The notes beneath the pieces are model-generated. The model ran no database searches and was not told the origin of the DNA. It saw only the letters and a list, made by a program, of their open reading frames with translations. The position numbers were made by a program, and so were the translations under genes. Below, one piece after another: positions 1 to 13,874 of a DNA stretch of 64,000 nt. The stretch covers positions 14,481,510 through 14,545,509 of the forward strand of contig CM064681.1 of assembly GCA_032717465.1 (NCBI GenBank), in the 5' to 3' direction. This stretch comes from Coenobita brevimanus (taxonomy: Eukaryota > Arthropoda > Malacostraca > Decapoda > Coenobitidae). The stretch's first letter is position 1. The number at the start of each line of letters is the position of its first letter.

Positions 1-3000
1 ATTCAGGCAGACCATGAGTATCGCATGAAACAAGGTGGAACTGGATCATCTAGCTCTGATGATTTTGATGTGGCTAAAAATGTTAAACTTGTCCCTCCTT
101 TTAATGAATCTGATTTAACAAAGTATTTTCAGTTGTTTGAGAGGGTAGCTACAGGTTTTAATTGGCCCAAACAGTATTGGCCAGTACTCCTTCAAACTGT
201 TCTCACCGGTAAAGCTTAAGTAACTTATGCATCTTTGCCTCAGGATCAATCTGATAATTATGATGTAGTTAAGAGCTTGATTCTTAAGGCCTATGAGCTT
301 GTTCCTGAAGCCTATAGAGTAAAATTTAGGACAACTTACAAGCAAGATAAGCAATCCCATGTTGAGTATGCAAAAATCAAAGATCTGTTAGAGCAGTGGT
401 TAAATTCTAAGAATGTGGATTCTGATTTTGGTAAATTTAAGCAGATGATTTTGCTGGAGGACTTCAAAAGGTGTATTTATAAAGATGTAAGCCTATATCT
501 TGATGAGAAAAGAATAGATAATTTGTCTGATGCTGCAGTTTTAGCTGATGAGTATGTTCTCACTCGCAAGAGATGTTCTAGAGAAAAAGGGAAAGCTGAG
601 AGTAAGTACGTTGCCTCTACTCAGAGTACAGGTAACAGGAAAGAGAATAAAGATGATGTTTCTCAGGAAGTAAATACCAGCTTCACCTCTAGATTTCAGA
701 AAAGTAAATGTACTTATTGTAGTAAGCTTGGTCATACTAAGGAGAAATGTTTCAGGAGACAGCGTGATGTGAACAAAAAGGAGTCTTTAAATATTCAGTC
801 AATTGGTCTAGTGTCCACCCTTGAGAGTTCCCAGAATTCTTTAACTGAGTTAACTGAACCTGCTTTGAGGGGTAACTTAAATTCTCATGATGGAGCTCCT
901 CTTCTGAGCAGTAACGTGGGTGACACTCTCAAGAGTTCATGTGCTAATTTCCTGTCTGATGGTTTTGTCAGTCCTCTGGACAGTAATGACAGGAAATCAG
1001 TTAAAATATATCGTGATATAGGTGCTTGCCAATCCCTTATGCTGACCAGTGTTCTAGGCTCTAATGTTAATTCCTCTGATGAAACTGTAATCTTACAAGG
1101 TGTGGGGAATAATTACTTCTCTGTCCCACTGTGCAGAGTGAATTTAGAGTCTGGTTTTGTTAATGGTTCCGTTATGGTTGGGTTGGTTGAGACACTCCCA
1201 ATGTCAGGTGTAACTTTCTTACTTGGAAATAATATTGGTGGAAGTTAAGTGTGTCCAGCTCCTCAGTTGTCTAGTGAGCCAGTGGCTGCGTCCCAGGATT
1301 GTGATGTCCCTGATGTGTTCTATGCATGTGCTGTCACTAGGGCTAAGTCTAAAGTTACTGGTGATTTAGAGGATAATGATGATGATGATGTTATCCTAGC
1401 TGACACTTTTATTGCTAATTTGGACCACTCACGAGATGAGGCAGTACCCCGTAGTGTTGATAAGTTGTCTCGTCAAGAGTTGGTTGAGTTGGAGGTTGCT
1501 GACCCTGAGTTGAAAGGTCTAGCTAACTCTGCTTACAGTGAAGAAGAGTCAGCCGGTGCTTCTACTTGTTATTATGTAAAGTCAGGAGTACTTATGAGGA
1601 AGTGGAGACCCCCAACAGCATCAGCCGACTGTGAATGGGAGGTTGTACATCAAGTTGTCATCCCTCGTGTTTGTAGGCAGGATATCATTAGAGTGGCTCA
1701 TGATTCCAGTTTGGCAGGACACCTTGGAGTGAGGAAGACTGTGGCACGCATTATGAAACACTTCTACTGGACAGGTATCTTCAGGGATGTTTCCTGGTAT
1801 TGTAAGTCTTGTCACACCTGTCAAGTTGTGGGGAAGTGTAATCAGACCGAAAAGGTTGCACCTCTAGTTCCCATTCCTCCTTTTGAGGCACCATTCACCC
1901 GTGTGTTGGTGGATATTGTGGGCCCTCTTCCTAAGACTTCTTCAGGATTTTCTTATGTGTTGACCCTGATTGATATGGCTACTCGTTATCCTGAAGCCAT
2001 TCCACTTAGAAATACCTCAGCAAAGAACGTGGTTAAGGAAATGCTAGGGTTCTTCACAAAGTTTGGTCTGCCCAAGGAGGTACAGTCAGACCGGGGAAGT
2101 AATTTCATGTCAAATGCTTTCAAGCAGTCTCTGAAAGAGTTGGGCATCACCCAGATCACGTCTTCAGCTTACCATCCCCAGACCCAAGGAGCGTTGGAGA
2201 GATATCATCAAACACTCAAATCGATGCTCAAGAAATACTGTTTGGAACATCAGAAAGACTGGGATAAAGGTCTTCCATTCGTTGTATTTGCCGCAAGAGA
2301 ATCTCCAAATGAATCACTGGGCTTCTCACCTTTTGAACTACTGTTTGGCCATGAAGTAAGAGGACCCCTTAAGCTACTCAAGGAATGCTGGCTGTCAGAG
2401 GAAGATGACGTCAACCTGCTGGAGTATGTGATGAAGTTCAAAGAACGGCTGTCCACTGCTTTACAACTGGCGAGAGAGAATTTAGGAGCTGCTCAGGAGA
2501 AGATGAAGACTTGGTATGATAAGAAGTCCAGGTTACGCCACTTTCAGCCAGGAGATCAGGTTTTGATTCTGCTACCAGTTCATGGGCAACCTCTTCAAGC
2601 CAAGTTTAGTGGTCCTTATTTCGTGGAGAAGAAACTCAGTGATGTCAACTATGTCATCGCCACACCAGATCGTAGAAAGAACAAGGAACTATGTCACATC
2701 AACATGCTAAAGTTATATCACAGGCGGGACGAAAATAATCCAGTCTGCACTGTAGCTGCTCCACCCGAGTCTGCAAGTGAAGCTCTCCCATGCAGTATGA
2801 GCCTGAGTGATAGTTTGGGGAAGAATTCTGATATCATGAATGATCTCCAGACTAAGCTTTCTCATCTAGCTCCCGAGGAAAGGCAGGAGTTTTCGGCATT
2901 ACTGCAGGAGTACCCGCAAGTGTTCCGTGCCACTCCAGGAAGAACCACTGTGTTGATGCATGATGTCGATGTTGGAGACGCAAAGCCAATTAAACTGCCT

Positions 3001-3596
3001 CCTTACCGTATGAACCCAGTGAAAGTTCCTCTCATCCAGAAGGAGCTTGGCTACCTGTTGGACCACAAGATGATTGAGCCCTGTCAGAGCGAGTGGAGTT
3101 CTCCTGTCACTCTAGTCCCTAAGCCAGGTGGGTCACAGCGGCTTTGCATCGACTACAGACGTGTTAATCAGATAACCAAAACAGACACTTACCCTCTCCC
3201 TCGTGTGGAAGATTGCATAGACAAGATCGGAAAGGCTAGGTACATAAGTAAGTTTGATTTGTTACAGGGATACTGGCAAGTACCTATGACTGAACGTGCT
3301 AGGGAGATCTCATGTTTTGTAACACTAGGAAAGACTTTTGCATGTTCTGTAATGCCATATGGTATGAAGAATGCACCAGCCACATTTCAGAAGCTCATGA
3401 ATGTTGTAACAGAGGGTTTGGCAGAGTGTGTTGTTTATATTGATGATGTATTAATCTTCAGTGACAACTGGAAAGATCACCTATGCCATGTCAGTAAATT
3501 TCTTGAGCGTTTGGTTCATGCTAATCTTGTAGCTAATTTATCAAAGTGTGAGTTTGGTCAAGCTAAAGTTCATTACCTTGGGTACGTAATTGGTGA
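1..3596 (+). pseudogene. Gmr1-like Ty3/Gypsy copy A, gag-pol remnant
   Basis: This is the 3' two-thirds of a single-frame Gag-Pol of an LTR retrotransposon; its 5' LTR and Gag start lie outside the window. Read in frame 1 it shows a SCAN-like capsid, a CCHC zinc knuckle (near 706-750), an aspartic protease whose active site is changed from DTGA to DIGA (near 1015), an HHCC integrase finger (CKSCHTCQ near 1804), the integrase core (VDIVGP, SDRGSNF, GALER), a GPY/F-type module and then reverse transcriptase with YIDDV (near 3440). Integrase thus precedes RT, the order of the Gmr1 clade. Two CAA-to-TAA nonsense codons (217 and 1246) break it, one GAA codon is lost near 390, and the RT end and all RNase H are missing because the sequence runs into (TA)n at 3596. 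Copies B, C and D in this window are close relatives. It is certainly a dead copy. Confidence 0.93.
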
Positions 3597-3607
3597 TATA
3601 TATATAT

Positions 3608-3611
3608 GTAT
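3608..3611. repeat. GTAT target-site duplication, left side of copy B
   Basis: GTAT directly precedes the LTR start TGTTAC and is repeated at 15480-15483 directly after the LTR end GTAACA. A 4-bp duplication fits Ty3/Gypsy integrase. It shows that copy B is an independent insertion and does not share an LTR with copy A. Confidence 0.75.
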
Positions 3612-3829
3612 TGTTACATAGCCTATGATTTCATCATCCTTTGTGTAATTCTACCGTACAGTATGCTGCATGTTTGATCACGAGCGTGCTCTACCTCACT
3701 CCACCCTTCTACCCTTATAGTAGGGTAAGTCGTTCTTTCTGTTGTTCAGAGCAGGATTGTCAACTCTTTGTCCCCTATGGCTTCATTTGCGCGTCCTTCT
3801 TACAAGTTGTATCAAGGTCTGCCGGCCCC

Positions 3830-3836
3830 TATATAA
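3830..3836 (+). promoter_or_regulatory. Candidate TATA box in LTR
   Basis: TATATAA sits about 220 bp into the LTR, after a GC-rich GCCGGCCCC stretch. The same motif is kept in the 3' LTR of copy C (24588-24594) and in copy D (60321-60327, minus strand), but is altered to TATGTAA or TACATAA in the 3' LTR of copy B and the 5' LTR of copy C. Position and conservation suggest the Pol II promoter of the family; the start site is not shown. Confidence 0.45.
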
Positions 3837-4186
3837 TGAGCTCAGTCTCTGCATTAATTGCCACTTAGATCTACTCCTCATTTTGTTCACATCTCTGTCC
3901 TCCCGTGTACAGTTGTTATTATTGTGAGTGCTCAGGAAGTCTCCAACCATCTAGCAGCTGTGTAATTTGAGTATAAGTGTTATTACATTTTTTCCTTGTA
4001 CTGTAGAGCATAAGGTGTTGATTCGTAGGCCTAGTGAAGTTTTTGTGTTTCACGTGTCTTTATGTCAGCCATTATTATTAATATTTTGTATCTGTAATAA
4101 TATATCTTGCATTCACTGAGTATTATCCGGTTTTCCCATTTTATCAGGGCTGACTTAGATAAATTTACTCTTGCTAATTTCGTGTT

Positions 4187-4192
4187 AATAAA
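4187..4192 (+). promoter_or_regulatory. Candidate poly(A) signal in LTR
   Basis: AATAAA occurs in the 3' part of this LTR. The sister LTRs read AATAGA at this place, so it may be a chance substitution in this copy. Confidence 0.25.
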
Positions 4193-4402
4193 GGCTATTG
4201 CAGTTAACCATATATTTAACCTGTTTTTTGCCATTACATTATCCTTATGAGTCCTGAATGTTTTGTTGTTTGAGCATTAAACTTTAACTTGTAATTTTAC
4301 CTAACTCTTTCGTTTTGAACCTGGAACTTTACGGGACAGTAGTGATTTTTAGTATTCTCACTTAAAGTGTACATTATCTTTCTCTGTTCCGTAACATAAG
4401 TT

Positions 4403-4410
4403 TGGCGACC
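4403..4410 (+). other. Primer-binding site of copy B
   Basis: TGGCGACC lies 6 bp downstream of the LTR end. TGG is the complement of the tRNA CCA tail, and these eight bases equal the start of the tRNA-Arg primer site known in the Drosophila 412 and mdg1 elements. The same eight bases occur in copy C (19622-19629) and in the unrelated family at 56922-56929 (minus strand). Only eight bases match, so the tRNA identity is an inference. Confidence 0.6.
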
Positions 4411-4477
4411 TTTTATCAGGATATTCAGGATATTATCATAAGGATATTGCTTGATATTTTGTGACTGTGATTTATTC

Positions 4478-7400
4478 ATGATGTCTACTATTACTACGCT
4501 TGATGAAGCCAAAGATTTTTTGTCAAATGTGCAAACAGTGTGTGATGTAGAAAACAGAACAAACAATGAACTTAAGCTTGTTGCTCAACAATTGGGAATT
4601 GCAGTTCACTCTCATCATTCTAAAGATCAAATTGTTGGCATGATTAATAAAAGCTTATTTAATGTAACTCCTCCAAATGAGCAAACGCAGATTGAAATAG
4701 CTAAGTTACAGCTAGCCCTGCAGGAGGCTCGTGCTAAGGAGGCTGAATTTCAGGCAAATGCTAAGGAGGCTGAATCTCAGGCTCGTATTGAGGAGGCACA
4801 GGCAATGGCTCAGGCACAAATTGAACTAGCTAGGATTCAGGCAGACCATGAGTATCGCATGAAACAAGGTGGAACTGGATCATCTAGCTCTGATGATTTT
4901 GATGTGGCTAAAAATGTTAAACTTGTCCCTCCTTTTAATGAATCTGATTTAACAAACTATTTTCAGTTGTTTGAGAGGATAGCTACAGGTTTTAATTGGC
5001 CCAAAGAGTATTGGCCAGTACTCCTTCAAACTGATCTCACCGGTAAAGCTCAAGTAACTTATGCATCTTTGCCTCAGGATCAATCAGATCATTATGATGT
5101 AGTTAAGAGCTTGATTCTTAAGGCCTATGAACTTGTTCCTGAAGCCTATAGAGTAAAATTTAGGACAACTTATAAGCAAGATAAGCAATCCCATGTTGAG
5201 TATGCAAAAATCAAAGAAGATCTGTTAGAGCAGTGGTTAAATTCTAAGAATGTGGATTCTGATTTTGATAAATTTAAGCAGATGATTTTGCTGGAGGACT
5301 TCAAAAGGTGTATTAATAATGATGTAAGCTTATATCTTGATGAGAAAAGAACAGATAATTTGTCTGATGCTGCAGTTTTAGCTAATGAATATGTTCACAC
5401 TCACAAGAGATATTCTAGAGAAAAAGGAAAGCTGAGAGTAAGTACGTTGCCTCTACTCAGAGTACAGGTAACAGGAAAGAGAATAAAGATGATGTTTCTC
5501 AGGAAGTAAATACCAGCTTCACCTCTAGATTTCAGAAAAGTATATGTACTTATTGTAGTAAGTTTGGTCATACTATGGAGAAATGTTTCAGGAGACAGCG
5601 TGATGTGAACAAAAAGGAGTCTTTAAATATTCAGTCAATTGGTCTAGTGTCCACTCTTGAGAGTTCCTAGAATTCTTTAACTGAGTTAACTGAACCTGCT
5701 TTGAGGGGTAAATTAAATTCTCATGATGGAGCTCCTCTTTTGAGCAGTAACGTGGATGACACTCTTAAGAGTTCATGTGCTAATTTCCTGTCTGATGGTT
5801 TTGTCAGTCCTCTGGACAGTAATGACAGGAAATCAGTTCAAATATATCGTGATACAGGTGCTTGCCAATCCCTTATGCTGACCAGTGTTCTAGGCTCTAA
5901 TGTTAATTCCTCTGATGAAACTGTAATCTTACAAGGTGTAGGGAATAATTACTTCTCTGTCCCTCTGTGGAGAGTGAATTTAGAGTCTGGTTTTGTTAAT
6001 GGTTCCCTTATGGTTGGGTTGGTTGAGACACTCCCAATGTCAGGTGTAACTTTCTTACTTGGAAATGATATTGGTGGAAGGCAAGGTGTCCAGCTCCTCA
6101 GTTGTCTAGTGAGCCAGTGGCTGCGACCCAGGATTGTGATGTCCCTGATGTGTTCTTTGCATGTGCTGTCACTAGGCCTAAGTCTAAAGTTACTGGTGAT
6201 TTAGAGGATAATGATGATGATGATGTTATCCTAGCTGACACTTTTCTTGCTAATTTGGACCACTCACCAGGTGAGGCAGTACCGAGTAGTGTTGATAATT
6301 TGTCTCGTCAAGAGTTGGTTGAATTGCAGGTTGCTGACCCTGAGTTGAAAGGTCTAGCTAACTCTGCTTGCAGTGAGGAAGAGTCAGCCGGTGTTTCTAC
6401 TTGTTATTATATAAAGTCAGGAGTACTTATGAGGAAATGGAGACCCCCAACAGCATCAGCCGACTGTGAATGGGAGGTTGTACATCAAGTTGTCATCCCT
6501 CGTGTTTGTAGGCAGGATATCATTAGAGTGGCTCATGATTCCAGTTTTGCAGGACACCTTGGAGTGAGGAAGACTGTGGCACGCATTTTGAAACACTTCT
6601 ACTGGACAGGTATCTTCAGAGAGGTTTCCTGGTATTGTAAGTCTTGTCACACCTGTCAAGTTGTGGGGAAGTGTAATCAGACCGAAAAGGTTGCACCTCT
6701 AGTTCCCAATCCTCCTTTTGAGGCACCATTCACCCGTGTGTTGGTGGATATTGTGGGCCCTCTTCCTAAGACTTCTTCAGGATTTTCTTATGTGTTGACC
6801 CTGATTGATATGGCTACTCGTTATCCTGAAGCCATTCCACTTAGAAATATCTGAGCAAAGAACGTGGTTAAGGAAATGCTAGGGTTCTTCACAAAGTTTG
6901 GTCTGCCCAAGGAGGTACAGTCAGACCGGGGAAGTAAATTCATGTCAAATGTTTTCAAGCAGTCTCTGAAAGAGTTGGGCATCACCCAGATCACGTCTTC
7001 AGCTTACCATCCCCAGACCCAAGGAGCGTTGGAGAGATATCATCAAACACTCCAATCGATGCTCAAGAAATACTGTTTGGAACATCAGAAAGACTGGGAT
7101 AAAGGTCTTCCATTCGTTGTATTTGCCGCAAGAGAATCTCCAAATGAATCACTGGGCTTCTCACCCTTTGAACTACTGTTTGGCCATGAAGTAAGAGGAC
7201 CCCTTAAGTTACTCAAGGAATGCTGGCTGTCGGAGGAAGATGACGTCAACCTGCTGGAGTATGTGATGAAGTTCAAAGAACGGCTGTCCACCGCTTTACA
7301 GCTGGCGAGAGAGAATTTAGGAGCTGCTCAGGAGAAGATAAAGACTTGGTATGATAAGAAGTCTAGGTTACGCCACTTTCAGCCAGGTGATCAGGTTTTG

Positions 7401-9074
7401 ATTCTGCTACCGGTGCATGGGCAACCTCTTCAAGCCAAGTTTAGTGGTCCTTATTTCGTGGAGAAGAAACTTAGTGATGTCAACTATGTCATCGCCACAC
7501 CAGATCGTAGAAAGGACAAGCAACTTTGTCACATCAACATGCTAAATTTACATCACAGGTGGGATGAAAATAACCCAGTCTGCACTGTAGCTGTTCCACC
7601 CGAGTCTGCAAGTGAAGTTCTCCCATGCAGCATGAGCCTGAGTGATAGTTTGGGGAAGAATCCTGATATCATGAATGATCTCCAGACTAAGCTTTCTCAT
7701 CTAGCTCCCGAGGAAAGGCAGGAGTTTTCGGCATTACTGCAGGAGTACCCGCAAGTGTTCCGTGCCACTCCAGGAAGAACCACTGTGTTGATGCATAATG
7801 TCGATGTTGGAGACGCAAAGCCAATTAAACTGCCTCCTTACCGTGTGATCCCAGTGAAAGTTCCTCTCATCCAGAAGGAGCTTGGCTACCTGTTGGACCA
7901 CAAGATGATTGAGCCCTGTCAGAGCGAGTGGAGTTCTCCTGTCACTCTAGTCCCTAAGCCAGGTGGGTCACAGCAGCTTTGCATGGACTACAGACGTGTT
8001 AATCAGATAACCAAAACAGACACTTACCCTCTCCCTCGCGTGGAAGATTGCATAGACAAGATCGGAAAGGCTAGGTACATAAGGAAATTTGATTTGTTAA
8101 AGGGATACTGGCAAGTACCTATGACTGAACGTGCTAGGGAGATCTCATGTTTTGTAACACTAGGAAAGACTTTTGCATGTTCTGTAATGCCATATGGCAT
8201 GAAGAATGCACCAGCCACATTTCAGAAGCTCATGAATGTTGTAACAGAGGGTTTGGCAGGGTGTGTTGTTTATATTGATGATGTATTAATCTTCAGTGAC
8301 AACTGGAAAGATCACCTATGCCATGTCAGTAAATTTCTTGAGCGTTTGGTTCAGGCTAATCTTGTAGCTAATTTATCAAAGTGTGAGTTTGGTCAAGGTA
8401 AAGTTTAGTACCTTGGGTACGTAATTGGTGATGGACATGTTGCACCAGCAGGACCTAAGGTTCAGGTTATAAGTGATCTTCCCAGACCTAAAAGTAGGAA
8501 AGAGCTAAAAAGATTTTTGGGAATGGTAGGTTATTACAGGAGATTTGTTCTTAACTTTTCAATTCTTGTATCACCACTTACAGACCTACTGAAAAAGGAA
8601 GTTAAATTTGTCTGGACCGATAACTGTGAATCCTCTTTCACCAAACTTAAAGCTATCCTATTATGTCAGCCAGTGCTCGCTACTCCAAATTTTGCTAAGC
8701 CTTTTAAGATGGCTGTTGATGCAAGTGATACAGGAGCTGGGGCTATTTTGCTGCAAAAGGATGATCAGGGTATTGAACACCCTGTATCTTATTACAGTAA
8801 GAAGTTCACTCCACCTCAAAAGAACTACTCAACTATTGAGAAAGAGCTTTTGGCCTTGATATTGGGTTTACAGCATTTTTCATTTTATTTGTGTTCTGGT
8901 TTTGACCCCATAGTCATTTATACCGATCATAACCCACTGAAATTCCTTAGTAAGTTTAAAGATAAAAATCAGAGATTGACAAGATGGAGTCTACTTCTTC
9001 ATGAGTATTCATTAGACATACAACATATCAAGGGGAAGGAAAATGTTATTGCAGATTGCTTATCTAGACTTTAG
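4478..9074 (+). pseudogene. Gmr1-like Gag-PR-IN-RT-RNase H polyprotein, copy B (broken)
   Basis: This is the complete-length polyprotein region of the element. The likely start is the first of two adjacent ATGs at 4478, conserved at 19697 in copy C. Order along the frame: N-terminal SAP-like helix pair (about residues 5-60), an Ala/Glu-rich coiled coil (about 75-130), a SCAN-like capsid, a zinc knuckle with its first Cys kept (about 5541-5585), an aspartic protease (DTGA near 5860), an integrase HHCC finger, the D,D35E core and GPY/F module, RT (YIDDV near 8276), RNase H (VDASDTGAG near 8717) and the terminal DCLSRL. Lesions are a 1-bp deletion near 5430, TAG at 5668, a 1-bp deletion near 6080, TGA at 6852 and TAG at 8406. 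Gag and Pol would be one frame in the ancestor. Integrase before RT assigns it to the Gmr1 clade. Confidence 0.93.
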
Positions 9075-9126
9075 ACAGATTGTTTTAGAGTAATAAGAAA
9101 TTTCCTTTGTAAATTTCTTTTTTCTT

Positions 9127-9136
9127 TGTGGGGAGG
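9127..9136 (+). other. Polypurine tract of copy B
   Basis: GTGGGGAGG immediately precedes the 3' LTR start TGTTAC. The same purine run precedes the 3' LTR of copy C (24336-24344) and, on the minus strand, of copy D (60545-60556). It would prime plus-strand DNA synthesis. Confidence 0.7.
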
Positions 9137-9895
9137 TGTTACCTAGCCTATGATTTCATCATCCTTTGTGTAATTCTAACGTACAGTATGCTGCATGTTT
9201 GATCACGAGCGTGTTCTGCCTCTGTTCCCCCCTTCTACCGTTATAGTAGAGTAAGTCGTTCTTTCTGTTGTTCAGAGCAGGATTGTCAACTCTTTGTCCC
9301 CTATGGCTTCATTTGCGCGTCCTTCTTACAAGTTGTATCAAGGTCTGCCGGCCCCTATGTAATGAGCTGTGTCTGCATTAATTGCCACTTAGATCTACTC
9401 CTCATTTTGTTCACATCTCTGTCCTCCCCTGTACAGTTGTTATTATTGTGAGTGTTCCGGAAGTCTCCAACCATCTAGCAGCTGTGTAATTTGAGTATAA
9501 GTGTTATTATATTTTTTCCTTGTACTTTATAGCATAAGGTGTTGATTCGTAGGCCTAGTGAGGTTTTTGTGATTCATGTTTCTTTATGTCAGCCATTATT
9601 AATAATATTTTGTATCTGTAATAATATATCTTGCATTCACTGAGTATTATCCGGTTTTCCCATTTCATCAGGGCTGACTTAGATAAATTTACTCTTGCTA
9701 ATTTCGTGTTAATAGAGGCTATTGCAGTTAACCATATATTTAACCTGTTTTTTGCCATTACATTATCCTTATGAGTCCTGAATGTTTTGTTGTTAGTTTG
9801 GGCATTAAACTTTAACTTGTAATTTTACCTCTTTTGTTTTGAACCTGGAACTTTACGGGACAGTAGTGATTTTTAGTATTCTCACTTAAAGTGTA
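9137..9895 (+). repeat. 3' LTR of Gypsy copy B, left part
   Basis: This is the LTR from its TGTTAC start to the TA at 9894-9895, where a Tc1-type transposon interrupts it. The missing last 27 bases resume at 15453. Homology to the 5' LTR at 3612-4396 runs through the whole segment with scattered substitutions. Confidence 0.92.
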
Positions 9896-11790
<1,895 letters not shown>

Positions 11791-12343
11791 GTGGAAGACG
11801 AAAAACAAATTACCGAGAGAAAGAATGATAGAGAGAAACTATAAAATTATCCGGTAACCAAGTCAGAGGCAGCTCATGACAAATGACTATGTTTATGAAA
11901 CAAATGTAGATAAACATTTTATTTTCCCAAATATACTGTATTATGGAAGATTATTCAGTTATGTATTACAGTTAACATAATATGGCACGCATCGTGCATG
12001 AAAACCAGTGAATCATCGTCACTAAGCTCCATGTCAATGTAATAAGGAAAAATATGTAATACATAGTGTTTATTTAATAGTTATTACAACATGAAGTGTC
12101 AATTTCCCTGCAAGGAGAACCTTAAAAGAAAACATATATATATTGTTTCCAATTTTGACCCAATACTTTTGGTTATTTACGCACGTTCATACATGTGTAA
12201 AAGGTCATGCATTTCATTTCATATATTCACAGGACAATCCTTAACTTCTCCCACCCGGTAAATAAATAAACTTAAATGATATTGATACAGTCAGGTAACC
12301 AAACATTGTTACAATAAAAGTTTCAACCTGTTCAAAATTAAAT

Positions 12344-13686
12344 CTAATATTTAGTCCACCCTCCATCGCATTCTATTACCTCTTGCAATCGCTGCGGCAT
12401 AGATGAAACATCATTATATATGATGTGTGCATTGCGTCTGAATGTCTCCCACTCAGCCCTGCTGTGATCCAGTAACTGGCGGGAGGTTCTCTCCTGGCCA
12501 GGCACCCATGAATTAACAATGCTTTCCCATACATTTTCTATAGGGTTGAGGTCACATCCCCTGCTAGGCCATTCCAGAACCTCTAGATGTCGTTGCTCCT
12601 CAAACCAGCATCTGACAATTCTCTCTGTGTGGATGGGCGAATTATCCTAGGAATGGAGAGAAAACAGGACAGGTTAACGATTGTCTTACAGTGTTCACAC
12701 GTGACCGGTAAAGTTCATTCCTACTGCTTGTAGGCAATGATTAAGACTAATTCCAGTAAAAAATCGTCTATCGTTTAGTATAATGAATTTAGTAAGAGCC
12801 ATTAAATACCCAAATGGTTGTCAAACTGGTCTTGAAATTACGATGAGACAGTTCATATGAATAGGACCCCGATGCACTTATTTTTAATCATGAAAAAGTG
12901 TTTAATTGTAAAAGTGACTAATAGTATATGGCATATATATTTACTATAAACAACAAACACACACACCTGCATATAGATGATCTGCTCAGGATAAGGCAGG
13001 GCAAAACTTCGTACACTAGGCAGCATTACCTCTTCCAGGATCTCTATGTATTTTTCAGAGTTGAACCTCCCGTCTATTTCTGCCATTTCTCCAATTCCAT
13101 AGAGGTGTATCCAACCCCACACATTGGCCGTCACATGGCCACTTCTGGCCACCTCGTAGATGTTGCGCCTGTTATACCTAGTGCCGTTTACCCTCCAACA
13201 GGGAAGCCGGCCATGGGTTGACGAAGAAAATGACTTCTCATCTGAGAAGATAACTCGGCCCCAGAATGATAAATCTTTGTCAACATGCTGGTGAGCAAAG
13301 CGAAGCCTGGCCTCACGATGTCTATCGTCAAGTAGCCCTTTCACTGCAGGAGTTCGGTGATGATGTCCTGTTTCGTGAAGTCGCCTCCTAACAGTTTCTG
13401 CAGACACATTCATATGCAGCCTTTCCTGGATAGCAACTGCGTTGGTGAAAGGATCGTTTTTAACTTTGCTAATTATTTGTCTGTCCTCTTGAGGGGTGGT
13501 TTTTCTCGGTGCTCCACACCTAGGGCGATCTAGTAGACAGGCAGATTCCTCCCATCTTTGAATCCACCGTCGCACAGTTGGCTTAGATAAACCGAGGTGT
13601 GCTGCTATCTCTGCTACAGTATGGCCTGCTTCCTTCATGCCAATAATTTGGCCTCGCTTTGCTAACTTGTCTTGAGGCGGATCCAT
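12344..13686 (-). CDS. Tc1-type transposase, two exons, apparently intact
   Basis: Exon 1 is 13686-12967 (240 codons) and exon 2 is 12646-12344 (100 codons plus TAG). They are joined by a 320-bp intron with a GTGTGT donor and a TTCCTAG acceptor in phase 0. The 340-residue product is the normal length for Tc1 transposases. It shows an N-terminal helix-turn-helix (about residues 11-45, with TVAEIAAHLGLSKPTVRRW), a DRPRCGAPRK linker of the GRPR type, and a catalytic triad that I count as D149 (FSDEKSF), D241 (MQDNSPIHT) and E277 (LNPIENVW). There are 35 residues between the second D and the E (DD35E), one more than classical Tc1. It would cut and paste DNA at TA sites in the nucleus. No stop or frameshift was seen in the spliced frame, but splicing is predicted only. 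Confidence 0.85.
12647..12966 (-). other. Predicted intron in Tc1 transposase
   Basis: The left-out segment begins GTGTGTGTGTTTG directly after codon 240 and ends TTTTCTCTCCATTCCTAG directly before the catalytic DNSPIHT motif. Removing it restores a continuous Tc1 catalytic domain without any frame change, which is strong internal support. Confidence 0.8.
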
Positions 13687-13874
13687 TGCTTAAGGTTGTC
13701 ATTTCCTGGCGGTGGTGCAACGGGTTATGAGAACAAAACCGTGCCATGAGATATCAGAACACCTCGGATTCTGAGGAGTAAATCCTGGAGGGAGGGGAGG
13801 GGGAGGAAGAGGGTGGATAAACGCCTTCCTTACAGATGGTTCGGAGAATTCGCACTTTACAATTTGAATTCTTC

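Larger units (their letters stand above)
3612..4396 (+). repeat. 5' LTR of Gypsy copy B
   Basis: This 785-bp LTR starts TGTTAC and ends GTAACA, a perfect 6-bp terminal inverted repeat. It closely matches the repeats at 9137-9895 plus 15453-15479, 18814-19615, 24345-25154 and 59752-60544 (the last on the minus strand). It is followed after 6 bp by a primer-binding site. Five related LTRs in the window and the flanking GTAT duplication make the boundaries secure. Confidence 0.93.

Noticed and set aside
1..9136. Copies A and B as a tandem pair sharing one LTR through unequal recombination
   Set aside because: Copy B has its own GTAT duplication at 3608-3611 and 15480-15483, and copy A ends in (TA)n before the LTR, so B is a separate insertion.
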